Below, piece after piece: positions 34,574-42,252 of a DNA stretch of 47,571 nucleotides. The notes below the pieces were generated by a model, which saw only the letters and a list, made by a program, of their open reading frames with translations, was not told the origin of the DNA and searched no databases. The position numbers and the translations under genes were made by a program. The number at the start of each line of letters is the position of its first letter. The stretch's first letter is position 1. The DNA is from Clostridia bacterium (lineage in GTDB: Bacteria > Bacillota > Clostridia > Saccharofermentanales > Saccharofermentanaceae), in the NCBI GenBank assembly GCA_024403755.1, contig JAKSRF010000006.1:1-47571 (forward strand), written 5' to 3'.

Positions 34574-35974
34574 TTATTTATTCGGACAATTTCCGTCACA
34601 GCATCCTGCAACAAAGTTACCGTCGAAACAAGCTGAACATACGCCGCAATGAATTCCCTTAAGTGAAGCCTTAAGAGCATCAAGACTTACATAACCCAAA
34701 GAATCGGCGCCTATCATCTTACATATTTCCTCATCAGTCATGGTTCTTGCAGGAAGTTCACTTCCCTTAGAAGCATTAACACCGTAACAACAAGGAAACT
34801 TAACCTCAGGAGAAGCAAGTCTCAAATGTACTTCCTTAGCACCGGATTCTCTCAGGAAATTAATAATATATTTAGTAGTTGTTCCTCTGACAAGAGAATC
34901 ATCAACAATACAAATACGTTTGCCTGCCACAGCTGACTTAAGTACGGAAAACTTCATTCTTACTGCCAGCTCTCTCTCGCCCTGTGTACCCTGAATAAAG
35001 GTTCTTCCCACATATCTGTTCTTCAAAAGTCCCATTCCGTAAGGAATTCCTATTGCATTAGCATATCCTAAAGCTGCTGCATTACCTGAATCAGGAGCAC
35101 TTATTACCAAATCACAATCACAAGGATGCTCCTTAGCAAGAGCTGCACCTGTCATAACTCGTGATTCATAAATACTTGAACCGTCAATAACAGAATCAGG
35201 ACGAGCTACATAAACATACTCAAAAATACAAACCTGACCGTTCTTTACTCTTTCTTCAGAAGAAACTGAACTGTCAAAATAAGTAGATACGATATTGTCC
35301 TTGGAAATTGAGATAATCTCGCCAGGTTCAATATCTCTTACAAATTCGGCATCAAGAGCATCCAAAGCACAGCTTTCGGAACTGAGCATCCACATATTAT
35401 CCTTATGACCGAGAACAAGCGGTCTCATTCCGTATGGATCTCTTACACCGATAAGCTTATCCTCTGTCATAAAAATCAAAGAATAAACGCCCTTTATCTC
35501 CTTAATAGTTTCCATTATTGCTTCTTCGACTGTATCAGTCTTGACAGCATTACGTGAAAGCAAAGACAAAATAAGCTCTGAATCAGTATTTGACTGAAAA
35601 AGAGCACCCATATCGGTAAGTTTATCTCTCATCTCTTTCTCATTTAAAATAACTGAACAAGAGCTTAATGCAACATTTCCGGCACGTGACTTAATAAGCG
35701 TCGGCTGTAAAGCATCACTGCCGGTCTCACTTGACTTAGCTGTCTTAGCCGTAGCAACTGCACAATTTCCCTGAAGTGTTGATAAAACTACGTCATCAAA
35801 TGTATCTGCTACATGCCCCGGTTGCTTATGAACCATAAAAGTACCATGGTTATTTACAGCAATACCTGCCGACTCCTGACCGCGGTGCTGTAATGAAAAC
35901 ACACCGTAATAAGCTGTTTTAGCAACATCAGTTGCCTTATCGGAACAATCAATACAACCAAATAATCCGCTCAT
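34574..35974 (-). CDS. purF: Amidophosphoribosyltransferase (PurF) with a degenerate glutaminase domain
   Basis: First step of purine synthesis: PRPP plus an amino donor gives phosphoribosylamine. The 466-residue protein keeps the phosphoribosyltransferase half, with ICIVDDSLVRGTTT (PRPP loop), KNRYVGRTFIQ, and cysteines in FPCCYGV and HCGVCSACF suited to an iron-sulfur cluster. The N-terminal Ntn domain keeps its framework (SLQHRGQESAGI), but the catalytic Cys of CGxFG is Ser2 here (MSGLFG), the usual HxRYxT stretch reads ATAKTAK (74-80), and the usual HNGN reads SSCSV (104-108). A different start cannot restore the cysteine because purE ends 4 bases upstream. It may therefore use free ammonia or a partner glutaminase. 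Confidence 0.9.
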   Translation of the reverse strand: MSGLFGCIDCSDKATDVAKTAYYGVFSLQHRGQESAGIAVNNHGTFMVHKQPGHVADTFDDVVLSTLQGNCAVATAKTAKSSETGSDALQPTLIKSRAGNVALSSCSVILNEKEMRDKLTDMGALFQSNTDSELILSLLSRNAVKTDTVEEAIMETIKEIKGVYSLIFMTEDKLIGVRDPYGMRPLVLGHKDNMWMLSSESCALDALDAEFVRDIEPGEIISISKDNIVSTYFDSSVSSEERVKNGQVCIFEYVYVARPDSVIDGSSIYESRVMTGAALAKEHPCDCDLVISAPDSGNAAALGYANAIGIPYGMGLLKNRYVGRTFIQGTQGERELAVRMKFSVLKSAVAGKRICIVDDSLVRGTTTKYIINFLRESGAKEVHLRLASPEVKFPCCYGVNASKGSELPARTMTDEEICKMIGADSLGYVSLDALKASLKGIHCGVCSACFDGNFVAGCCDGNCPNK

Positions 35975-35977
35975 AAC

Positions 35978-36484
35978 TTAATCCTCCATACCAAGAATTT
36001 TCTCTTTAAGAGCTTTGTCTTTTTTATCTACAGAAGAAGCAAGATTAGCCTTATAATCAGCAAACTGTTCAGCCAAACGCTCATCAGATAAAGCAAGAAT
36101 CTGAATTGCAAGTATAGCCGCATTTGTTCCTCCGTCTATAGCAACAGTAGCAACAGGAATACCTGTAGGCATTTGTACAGTAGCATAAAGAGCATCTACT
36201 CCGTTTAAAGCACCACCCTTAACAGGAACCCCGATTACCGGCAATGTTGTATTGGCAGCGAGTACGCCTCCCAAGTGAGCAGCTAAACCTGCTGCAGCTA
36301 TAATCACTTTAAAGCCGTTGTCCTTAGCTTCTTTAGCAAGTTTTGTAGCACGTTCAGGTGTTCTGTGTGCTGAAGCAACATTTGCCTCGAATTCAACACC
36401 GAATTGCTTTAAGAGCTTAAAACAGCCTTCCATTATCGGAAAATCCGAATCAGATCCCATTACTATCATTACCTTGTTAGCCAT
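35978..36484 (-). CDS. purE: N5-carboxyaminoimidazole ribonucleotide mutase (PurE class I)
   Basis: Converts N5-CAIR to CAIR in purine synthesis. The 168-residue protein has VMGSDSDFPIMEGC, SAHRTPERA and AAAGLAAHLGGVLAA, the class I PurE active site. The ATG at 36484 has AAGGAA about 10 bases upstream; a GTG three codons earlier lies too close to that site. It is the first gene of the purine block and ends 3 bases before purF. No guanine riboswitch-like structure is seen upstream. No purK is in the window. Confidence 0.95.
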   Translation of the reverse strand: MANKVMIVMGSDSDFPIMEGCFKLLKQFGVEFEANVASAHRTPERATKLAKEAKDNGFKVIIAAAGLAAHLGGVLAANTTLPVIGVPVKGGALNGVDALYATVQMPTGIPVATVAIDGGTNAAILAIQILALSDERLAEQFADYKANLASSVDKKDKALKEKILGMED

Positions 36485-36523
36485 CTTGTTCACATTCCTT
36501 TCAGTATCAAAAAAAATACGATA

Positions 36524-36552
36524 AGCATATTTTACAATTATTTATATAACAA
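36524..36552 (-). promoter_or_regulatory. Possible promoter of the purine operon
   Basis: On the minus strand TTGTTA (36547-36552) and TATGCT (36524-36529) are 17 bases apart in the AT-rich gap between the CapA-like gene and purE. Both boxes are imperfect and other pairings exist. Confidence 0.35.
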
Positions 36553-36585
36553 TAGTCATATAAATGTTTCCGTTCATTTGCACAA

Positions 36586-37743
36586 TTATTCATCCTCATC
36601 CGACCAATTTAATTTACTCAAAACGCGGTAATAATCTTCACTGCCCCAAGGAAGCTCATAAGGACAGTAATTATTGCCGGGTCTTTGGGTGGTCTGAAGA
36701 TAAGGATAAACATTCAGCTTATATTCAACGCAATAAGTATTTGTCTCATCCATAACAAACTCTACCTGAACAATAGCAGAATCAGGATCGGACAGAGAAT
36801 AATTCCCTCCGAAAACAAAATTGGACAAACTGTACACTATATATTTACCGTTATATTTCTCTATAGGCTGCAATCGATGCGGATGATGTCCTATAACTAT
36901 GTCGGCACCGCGGTCTATAAGTGCATGACCGAAAGCTACCTGATCTGCACGTGGTTCATAATCACGTTCTACACCCCAATGCATTGAAGCAATTATTATA
37001 TTGCAACCCAGAGATTTCAGTTCATCTATCGCTGCATACATTGTATCAAGCCCATAACCGTTTGACACAGTATCATAGCCACACATTCCGATTTTAATAC
37101 CGCGTACTTCATATACAGCCGTATTATTCCCGTAACACCACAAAATACCTGCCTCATCCAATGTTCTCTGCGTATCCTCCAACCCTTGCTGCCAATAATC
37201 CAAAGAATGATTATTAGCCAGATTAACACCTTCAACACCGGCATTGGTGAGCATATTTACATAATCATACGGCGCACCGAAAACAAATTCTTTTGTCATA
37301 TGAGACGAACTGTCAGTCAGTGTCCCTTCAAAATTGACAATTGTCATATCGTCGTTTTGAAAATATTTCTTCGCATTCTGAAAACAGTAGTCATAATCGT
37401 CACCTACAACATTAACAAATCCTTCAGCTGAACCCTTCCATGCCAATGCTTCAGCAAGAGTACAATCACCGGCAAAGCTCATAAGTATGTGTTCCGGTGT
37501 CGGTGTAGGAGTCGGTGTAGGCATCGGAGTAGATATAGACGTAGGAGTCGGCTGTTGAATTGAAGCGGAGACTTCGGTCTCGGTTACATTAATAACCGAA
37601 GTCTCTGACGAAGCTTCGGTTATACTGTTATTTGTTCCATTATTTTGCGACAAGAAATCGGTTGTACAGGAAGTAATAGGCAACGCCATTACGCAACCCA
37701 GTAAAACGTAAGAAAGAAGTTTCTTAATTTTTACGTGTAACAA
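36586..37743 (-). CDS. CapA-family lipoprotein (metallophosphatase fold)
   Basis: A 385-residue exported protein of the CapA/PgsA family, which in Bacillus is required for poly-gamma-glutamate production but is of unknown enzymatic role in most bacteria. Landmarks are LMSFAGDCTLAEAL, VNFEGTLTD, NLANNHSLDY, ASMHWGVERD and IGHHPHRLQPIEKY, a calcineurin-like metal set. It begins with a lipoprotein signal peptide (ITSC, Cys26) and a Thr/Ser/Pro linker with PTPTPTPTPE. The start appears to be TTG at 37743 with GAGGTG 7 bases upstream. No capB/capC genes are nearby. It follows the GH5 gene but has its own promoter. Confidence 0.85.
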   Translation of the reverse strand: MLHVKIKKLLSYVLLGCVMALPITSCTTDFLSQNNGTNNSITEASSETSVINVTETEVSASIQQPTPTSISTPMPTPTPTPTPEHILMSFAGDCTLAEALAWKGSAEGFVNVVGDDYDYCFQNAKKYFQNDDMTIVNFEGTLTDSSSHMTKEFVFGAPYDYVNMLTNAGVEGVNLANNHSLDYWQQGLEDTQRTLDEAGILWCYGNNTAVYEVRGIKIGMCGYDTVSNGYGLDTMYAAIDELKSLGCNIIIASMHWGVERDYEPRADQVAFGHALIDRGADIVIGHHPHRLQPIEKYNGKYIVYSLSNFVFGGNYSLSDPDSAIVQVEFVMDETNTYCVEYKLNVYPYLQTTQRPGNNYCPYELPWGSEDYYRVLSKLNWSDEDE

Positions 37744-37776
37744 AAAACAACACCTCAGAAATATGATTACCAATCC

Positions 37777-37804
37777 ATTATATCAAAACAAATGATTCTG
37801 AAAA
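37777..37804 (-). promoter_or_regulatory. Predicted extended -10 promoter of the CapA-like gene
   Basis: On the minus strand TGATATAAT (an extended -10 with perfect TATAAT at 37777-37782) lies 16 bases after TTTTCA (37799-37804). It sits between the GH5 gene and the CapA-like gene. Confidence 0.55.
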
Positions 37805-37833
37805 GCTTTAGTACAAAATGCTATTAAGAATAT

Positions 37834-39039
37834 TTATTCCTCAGGGATATATTCTTCTCCCAAAAGCATACACCTTACAAACAGACCTGAACGTGTAATA
37901 AACTGATCAGGCCAATGTCCCTGTGCCTTCTGCTCCGGAGTCAGTATATTGGAAGCATACTTCAACGCATTGGAACTTTCGGTAACTGAGCCACCTATTG
38001 ACCAATTGCACCAACTAATATCATTCTCATCCATAAAATCAAGCCAAAGCATTGACTCTTCCGTATCCACAATTCCGTTTCCTGAATCATATGTAGTTCC
38101 CCACTCTGTACAAAATACAGGCAAACCGTTATCAAGTGCAGTCTGTACCTTATCTCGGTGATCCTGACCGTGTGAACCGGCATAAAAATGGAAAGTATAC
38201 ATCAGATTATCGCCTTCCAAAGGATTAAGTGAAGCTTCGTCTACATCCTGACTCCATGTAGCTGTACCGATAATGATAATATTATCAGGGTCGTTAGCTC
38301 GTATTACATCAACAACATCTTCGGCATACGGACGAATGGAATTTTCCCAATTAACGGTCTCATCAGGATTACCGAAGCATTCACCGTTTGGTTCATTGCA
38401 AATCTCATATATAACATTAGGATACTCACCGTACAACTCTGATATTCTGTTAAAGAAATCCAAGGCTTCTTCTTTATGTTCGTTCGGATCCCCGTCAAAC
38501 AGAATATGCCAATCTATTATCACGTATACTCCCTGATCGATGCACAGCTGAACATAATCAACCATTTGCTGATAATAAACTTCGGGATTTGGAATATAAC
38601 CATCAGAATTACCCATTGTATACATTGCAAGACGTATAACCGAACATCCCCAATCTTCAGCCAATGTCTGGACAGTATCTTTATTTACAAACATATACAT
38701 GCCATTCATTCCATAAGTGCTCATGCCCTTAAGTTGAACAACTTCACCACTCTCATTCACAATTTTTGTTCCTTCTACATGAAGCTGACCATTCTTATCG
38801 ACAACTCTTTCCGTAACTGCCGGAGTACTGAAAACAAGTTCCGGTTCTGTCTCTTCTGTTGTTTCCTCTGTCGTCTCCGCTGTTGTCTCAGACACGCTTT
38901 CTTCTGTAATATCAACTGAAGTTTCAGCAGTAGTAGGAACAGTAACAGGGACAGTCTCCGGCGGAAGACGTCTTGAACAGTTTGAAAATAAACAAGCCAT
39001 ACACAAAATGGCAGACAGAATTCTTATTTTTTGTTTCAT
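37834..39039 (-). CDS. Glycoside hydrolase family 5 (endoglucanase-like), predicted lipoprotein
   Basis: A 401-residue exported glycanase. After a signal peptide (MKQKIRIL, core, CLFSNC with a likely lipid-bearing Cys21, though Asn at -1 is atypical) comes a Thr/Glu-rich linker to about residue 75, then a GH5 TIM barrel: LKGMSTYGM, VIRLAMY, VIIDWH (His178), YEICNEPNGE with the acid/base Glu216, TFHFYAGSH, and VFCTEWGT with the nucleophile Glu312. These match bacterial cellulases of GH5, but mannanase or other beta-glucanase activity is possible. No binding module is seen. GGAGGT lies about 8 bases before the ATG. An operator-like repeat lies upstream at 39100-39131. Confidence 0.9.
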   Translation of the reverse strand: MKQKIRILSAILCMACLFSNCSRRLPPETVPVTVPTTAETSVDITEESVSETTAETTEETTEETEPELVFSTPAVTERVVDKNGQLHVEGTKIVNESGEVVQLKGMSTYGMNGMYMFVNKDTVQTLAEDWGCSVIRLAMYTMGNSDGYIPNPEVYYQQMVDYVQLCIDQGVYVIIDWHILFDGDPNEHKEEALDFFNRISELYGEYPNVIYEICNEPNGECFGNPDETVNWENSIRPYAEDVVDVIRANDPDNIIIIGTATWSQDVDEASLNPLEGDNLMYTFHFYAGSHGQDHRDKVQTALDNGLPVFCTEWGTTYDSGNGIVDTEESMLWLDFMDENDISWCNWSIGGSVTESSNALKYASNILTPEQKAQGHWPDQFITRSGLFVRCMLLGEEYIPEE

Positions 39040-39099
39040 AAATGCACCTCCTACGCTGACAATCCAGCTATAAAACAACACAAATATTAATCTGTATTT

Positions 39100-39131
39100 T
39101 TTGTAAATATTTACCAAAACTTATTTACAAA
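39100..39131. repeat. Operator-like cluster of half-sites upstream of the GH5 gene
   Basis: TTTGTAAATA and TATTTACAAA form a perfect 10-base inverted repeat with a 12-base spacer. The spacer itself completes GTAAATATTTAC, a perfect 12-base palindrome (39103-39114). Three copies of the half-site TTTACnAAA are therefore present. It lies 61-92 bases before the GH5 start codon. No regulator is identified. Confidence 0.5.
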
Positions 39132-39291
39132 TTCAGCAGAAAAGTGTAAAAATTAAATATAAGAGAATATGGTTTTGGGTTTCTCTACCACTATATTTTA
39201 TTGAATTTACAACCTATTGCAAGTGACGTTTTTAAATCGGTTGTATTTTATCAGATATTTATAGTGAGTTTAGAATAAAGAGGTGTGTTTT

Positions 39292-39633
39292 ATGGCAAAA
39301 ATTGACAAGGTTCGTGACAAAATAATGAAATTGGCAGCCAAGCAGAAAATTGATGCCGTTCTTAAATTTGCTGACGATTCTGAGGATGATGTCAGAGTGG
39401 CAGTTGCCGAAGCATTGGCATATATTCCTACTTATGAAAGCGGAATGGCTCTGATTCCTTTTTTGAGAGATGTATCTCCGTCTGTAAGAGCTGCTGCTGC
39501 TACATCGGCGGCAACAATTAATGCAAAACATTGTGAGGAATATGTTAAGAAGTTAGCATTTGCTGATGCTGATCCTTATGTAAGAGAAGTTGCAAAGCGT
39601 GCTTTTGATGTTCTTAAGACTTCAGTAATGTAA
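39292..39633 (+). CDS. Small HEAT-repeat protein
   Basis: A 113-residue alpha-helical protein made of about three HEAT-type repeats (DDVRVAVAEALAYIPTYESGMALIPFLRD, SPSVRAAAATSAATI, DPYVREVAKRAFDVL). Such repeats form a curved scaffold for protein binding; no catalytic residues are seen. There is no signal peptide, so it is probably cytoplasmic. GAGGTG lies 6 bases before the ATG. It is a single gene on the plus strand between two minus-strand groups, so its partner cannot be read from context. Confidence 0.75.
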   Translation: MAKIDKVRDKIMKLAAKQKIDAVLKFADDSEDDVRVAVAEALAYIPTYESGMALIPFLRDVSPSVRAAAATSAATINAKHCEEYVKKLAFADADPYVREVAKRAFDVLKTSVM

Positions 39634-39656
39634 TAGCTGAGATAATGAATATTTTT

Positions 39657-39700
39657 AGGGACTGTCTCAAAAGTGATTGAGTCACACAGAGGCAGTCCCT
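39657..39700 (+). terminator. Terminator-like hairpin after the HEAT-repeat gene
   Basis: AGGGACTGTCTC and GAGGCAGTCCCT pair as a 12-position stem with one U-G pair and a 20-base loop, 23 bases after the stop codon. The following tract (TCATCATTGTTC) has few T's, so efficiency is uncertain. It lies between the convergent HEAT and PP2C-module genes. Confidence 0.55.
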
Positions 39701-39822
39701 TCATCATTGTTCAAAAAATGATATAAACCGTCTCCTAAATCGGAAAAAGACTGTGTTTAAGTACCTTTTTTGCAAATAATTTGATTTTGAGTATGCTAAC
39801 GCTGATTCACTTCAAACTGCCA

Positions 39823-40389
39823 TTATTCCCTGTACCTGACAGTACAGCATGACAAATTACTACACTCGAGATAAGTTTTATCTGAAATTCTGTTAATAAG
39901 ATATTTAGCCCACACCTTACACGTATCACTTAACAAAGCATCAACCAGTACACCTTCTTCATTTACAAGAGAGAAAAAATAATTAGTACCCAATATTATC
40001 GAATCAGTCTCTTTAATGTGATAGATACCATTCGGTAAAGAATTTATTTTTCCCTCAGTAATAAGCTTAATCTGCGTACTTCCCATCACATGAGCCTCGA
40101 GACAATTCTCATCTATATGCATAATAATATATCCGTCTTCGGGAAGAGCCAGTTTATCAACTACTTCACAAAGAGTGGCAAACGGGTACTCAACATACTC
40201 GCTTGTAAAGAGTCTTCTCACTTTAGCTTTAAATTCGGATACATGAGATTTATATTCTTCAGTAAGATTATCCATATTGCTCTTTCCGTCAACAAGAGTA
40301 ATAAACATACCTCTGCTTGTATATATCATAATCTCATCCAGATATTCATTTAACTGTCCTTTATGTTTAATCGTGTATGTCTCAACCAT
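39823..40389 (-). CDS. Degenerate PP2C-like protein (candidate pseudophosphatase)
   Basis: A 188-residue protein not recognised as a named family. Compared by eye with the PP2C encoded just upstream, the fold signature is kept but metal aspartates are lost. LVDGKS (Asp34) matches the DGMGG site; VMGSTQIKLI (Ser104) matches YSVGDSAVIL; IILGTNYFFSLV (Asn136) matches LIASDGVLDAL; CSNLSCCTVRY (Ser177) matches the terminal QDNYTCIILKL. This suggests a catalytically dead partner or regulator of the phosphatase. The ATG at 40389 has GAGG 9 bases upstream. It is the last gene of the topA operon. Confidence 0.7.
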   Translation of the reverse strand: MVETYTIKHKGQLNEYLDEIMIYTSRGMFITLVDGKSNMDNLTEEYKSHVSEFKAKVRRLFTSEYVEYPFATLCEVVDKLALPEDGYIIMHIDENCLEAHVMGSTQIKLITEGKINSLPNGIYHIKETDSIILGTNYFFSLVNEEGVLVDALLSDTCKVWAKYLINRISDKTYLECSNLSCCTVRYRE

Positions 40390-40400
40390 ATACTTTTTCC

Positions 40401-41300
40401 TCAAAACATTTTATGTCGAAGCTTCAAAATGATACAGGTATAGTTATCCTGGGAATGGACCTTTTTTCCTTTAATCTCACTTTTTATTCTGGCAGCAGAC
40501 TTTCCTGCATCACCTGCAACATACTCAGGAAGCATATCGGCAGATAAAGCATCAAGTACACCGTCAGAAGCTATAAGAATTACATCATTATCCTGTAATT
40601 TCAAAGATTGTCTGGTATAAATCACATTAGGATTGTTATTTCCGATAAAATCGATTAATTGTCGTGATTCAGGCAAGAGATATGCCTCTTTTGTTACTTT
40701 TCCGGTTTTTGCCAGATTACTGACAAGGATTGAACCGTAATTCTGTTTATGATTCAATACAATACTTCTGCCGTTACGTATAAGAATTACAGCACTGTCA
40801 CCTACACTGTATAAATCAAGCATATTATTATCTACTCGAACAAGAACAAGAGTTGCGCCGGCTTCACGATTATACTTTTGAAAAATTCGGTTAGATACAT
40901 CTTTAATCTTCTTTACGATATACTCACGATGATCGTAATCATCCAAAGAAATCTTTGAGAATTCGCTCACAACAAATCTTGATACAAAATCACCGTGCGT
41001 CATTCCGCCCATACCGTCTGTAACCAATGCTATCAACCCATGTTTGTTATAGTTCTCCAAAGGTGATACAAAAAGTGCATCTTCCTGCCTTGTTCTTTGG
41101 CCTATCTCGTGAAAATATGCAGCATCCACATAGAAATTATTGTCAGGTTCTTCAGTACGAATCAGTAGTTCACGAATCAATACTCTCAGAAGAACAAATA
41201 CGGCAATTATTACAAGAATCGCAAGAGCAAATGCAGACGACAGAACTATTGTCGTCCATTTCGGCATATCGCTAAGAAAATCAGCCAATCGCTCTCCCAT
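40401..41300 (-). CDS. Membrane-anchored PP2C-family serine/threonine phosphatase
   Basis: A 299-residue phosphatase with a single N-terminal membrane segment (about 17-42) and a cytoplasmic PP2C (PPM) domain. Metal-site motifs are intact: TRQEDA (Asp74), VTDGMGG (Asp95), VGDSAV (Asp168), IASDGVLDA (Asp246) and SQDNYTC (Asp285). Such enzymes usually oppose a Hanks-type kinase; no kinase gene is in the window. It lies between a YesL-like membrane protein gene (2-base gap) and the degenerate PP2C-like gene. The anchored topology is less common than the soluble PrpC type. Confidence 0.9.
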   Translation of the reverse strand: MGERLADFLSDMPKWTTIVLSSAFALAILVIIAVFVLLRVLIRELLIRTEEPDNNFYVDAAYFHEIGQRTRQEDALFVSPLENYNKHGLIALVTDGMGGMTHGDFVSRFVVSEFSKISLDDYDHREYIVKKIKDVSNRIFQKYNREAGATLVLVRVDNNMLDLYSVGDSAVILIRNGRSIVLNHKQNYGSILVSNLAKTGKVTKEAYLLPESRQLIDFIGNNNPNVIYTRQSLKLQDNDVILIASDGVLDALSADMLPEYVAGDAGKSAARIKSEIKGKKVHSQDNYTCIILKLRHKMF

Positions 41301-41302
41301 AT

Positions 41303-42250
41303 TTAATCTCCCGAATCAACATTTGAAGAATCGTTAACTTCTGACTCCTCCTTTTCGACAGGTAAAGACGGCTTAAATACGTAGGTTTTAATTAATTCCT
41401 CTGTATAATAAGCAAACATAAACTGTATGAAGGATACAAGTATTGTAATATATGCAACTATTACTACAGCATAAGCTATGAATTTTGTTGTAAGAAGCAG
41501 GAAATACGGCAGTATCAGCAAGAGCAAGATAGTAATTCCCAAAAGCAAAAGGCATGGTCCAAAACGCATAAACAAAAAAAGTACCGCATTCTTATAAATC
41601 TTTTTAAGCGGTAAATCAACCGCTACTATCATCTGATAAACCATATTCTGTATGATAATAAAAAATAAAAAAACAGCTACAAAGAATGCCGCCACACCGG
41701 TGCCGAAGCTTCCGAAATTATTAACATAGAACGCTATAGCAAACAGCAACACACCTGTAAAGGCATATGATATAAGCATTGCCTTAAAAGCCTGCTTTGC
41801 ATTTTTGGTTATACCATCCTTAATATCAGATATCAGAAAAATAACATTTTTTCTGTATATATTACGATACAAATACTGAACTCCTGTCTCAAACGGGCCG
41901 ATACTCATGAGACCGCTTCCGACAAGGAACATTGAAATAATCAATACTATCAAATAGTAAACCTGAAAAACCGCATCACCGCCGACGTCATTCATCACCT
42001 TATTTCCGACAATTCCAAGGCTGTTCATATACTCAACAAAGTTCTCAGGAGTAAATGCCGAACTGAACTGCGGAAGCAAAAAGAGTGCAAACAGAAAACA
42101 AATTATCATCGCAGGAATATTGAGTATTATATATATAATATTTGCCGACATAAAATTAAGGAAATACGTTCCGAATGAAGAAAAAAAGGTATAAAGCGGT
42201 CCGTGTTCCTCTTCTACATAATCAATATTAACGTTCTTATCCTTAAACAA
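41303..42250 (-). CDS. YesL-like (DUF624) membrane protein
   Basis: A 315-residue polytopic membrane protein with about six hydrophobic segments. The region GPFETGVQYLYRNIYRKNVIFLISDIKDGITKNAKQA matches the conserved cytoplasmic loop of the YesL/DUF624 group, found often near carbohydrate genes. Its function is not known. The C-terminal tail is acidic and polar (EKEESEVNDSSN). It is set tightly between trmFO and the PP2C gene with 2-base gaps on both sides, which suggests a membrane partner for the phosphatase. Confidence 0.65.
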   Translation of the reverse strand: MFKDKNVNIDYVEEEHGPLYTFFSSFGTYFLNFMSANIIYIILNIPAMIICFLFALFLLPQFSSAFTPENFVEYMNSLGIVGNKVMNDVGGDAVFQVYYLIVLIISMFLVGSGLMSIGPFETGVQYLYRNIYRKNVIFLISDIKDGITKNAKQAFKAMLISYAFTGVLLFAIAFYVNNFGSFGTGVAAFFVAVFLFFIIIQNMVYQMIVAVDLPLKKIYKNAVLFLFMRFGPCLLLLGITILLLLILPYFLLLTTKFIAYAVVIVAYITILVSFIQFMFAYYTEELIKTYVFKPSLPVEKEESEVNDSSNVDSGD

Positions 42251-42252
42251 TA

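Noticed and set aside
36485-36585. Possible purine riboswitch or PurR box before purE
   Set aside because: No guanine aptamer core is seen, and the only PurBox-like string (around 36565-36578) has two mismatches in the core and no partner repeat.
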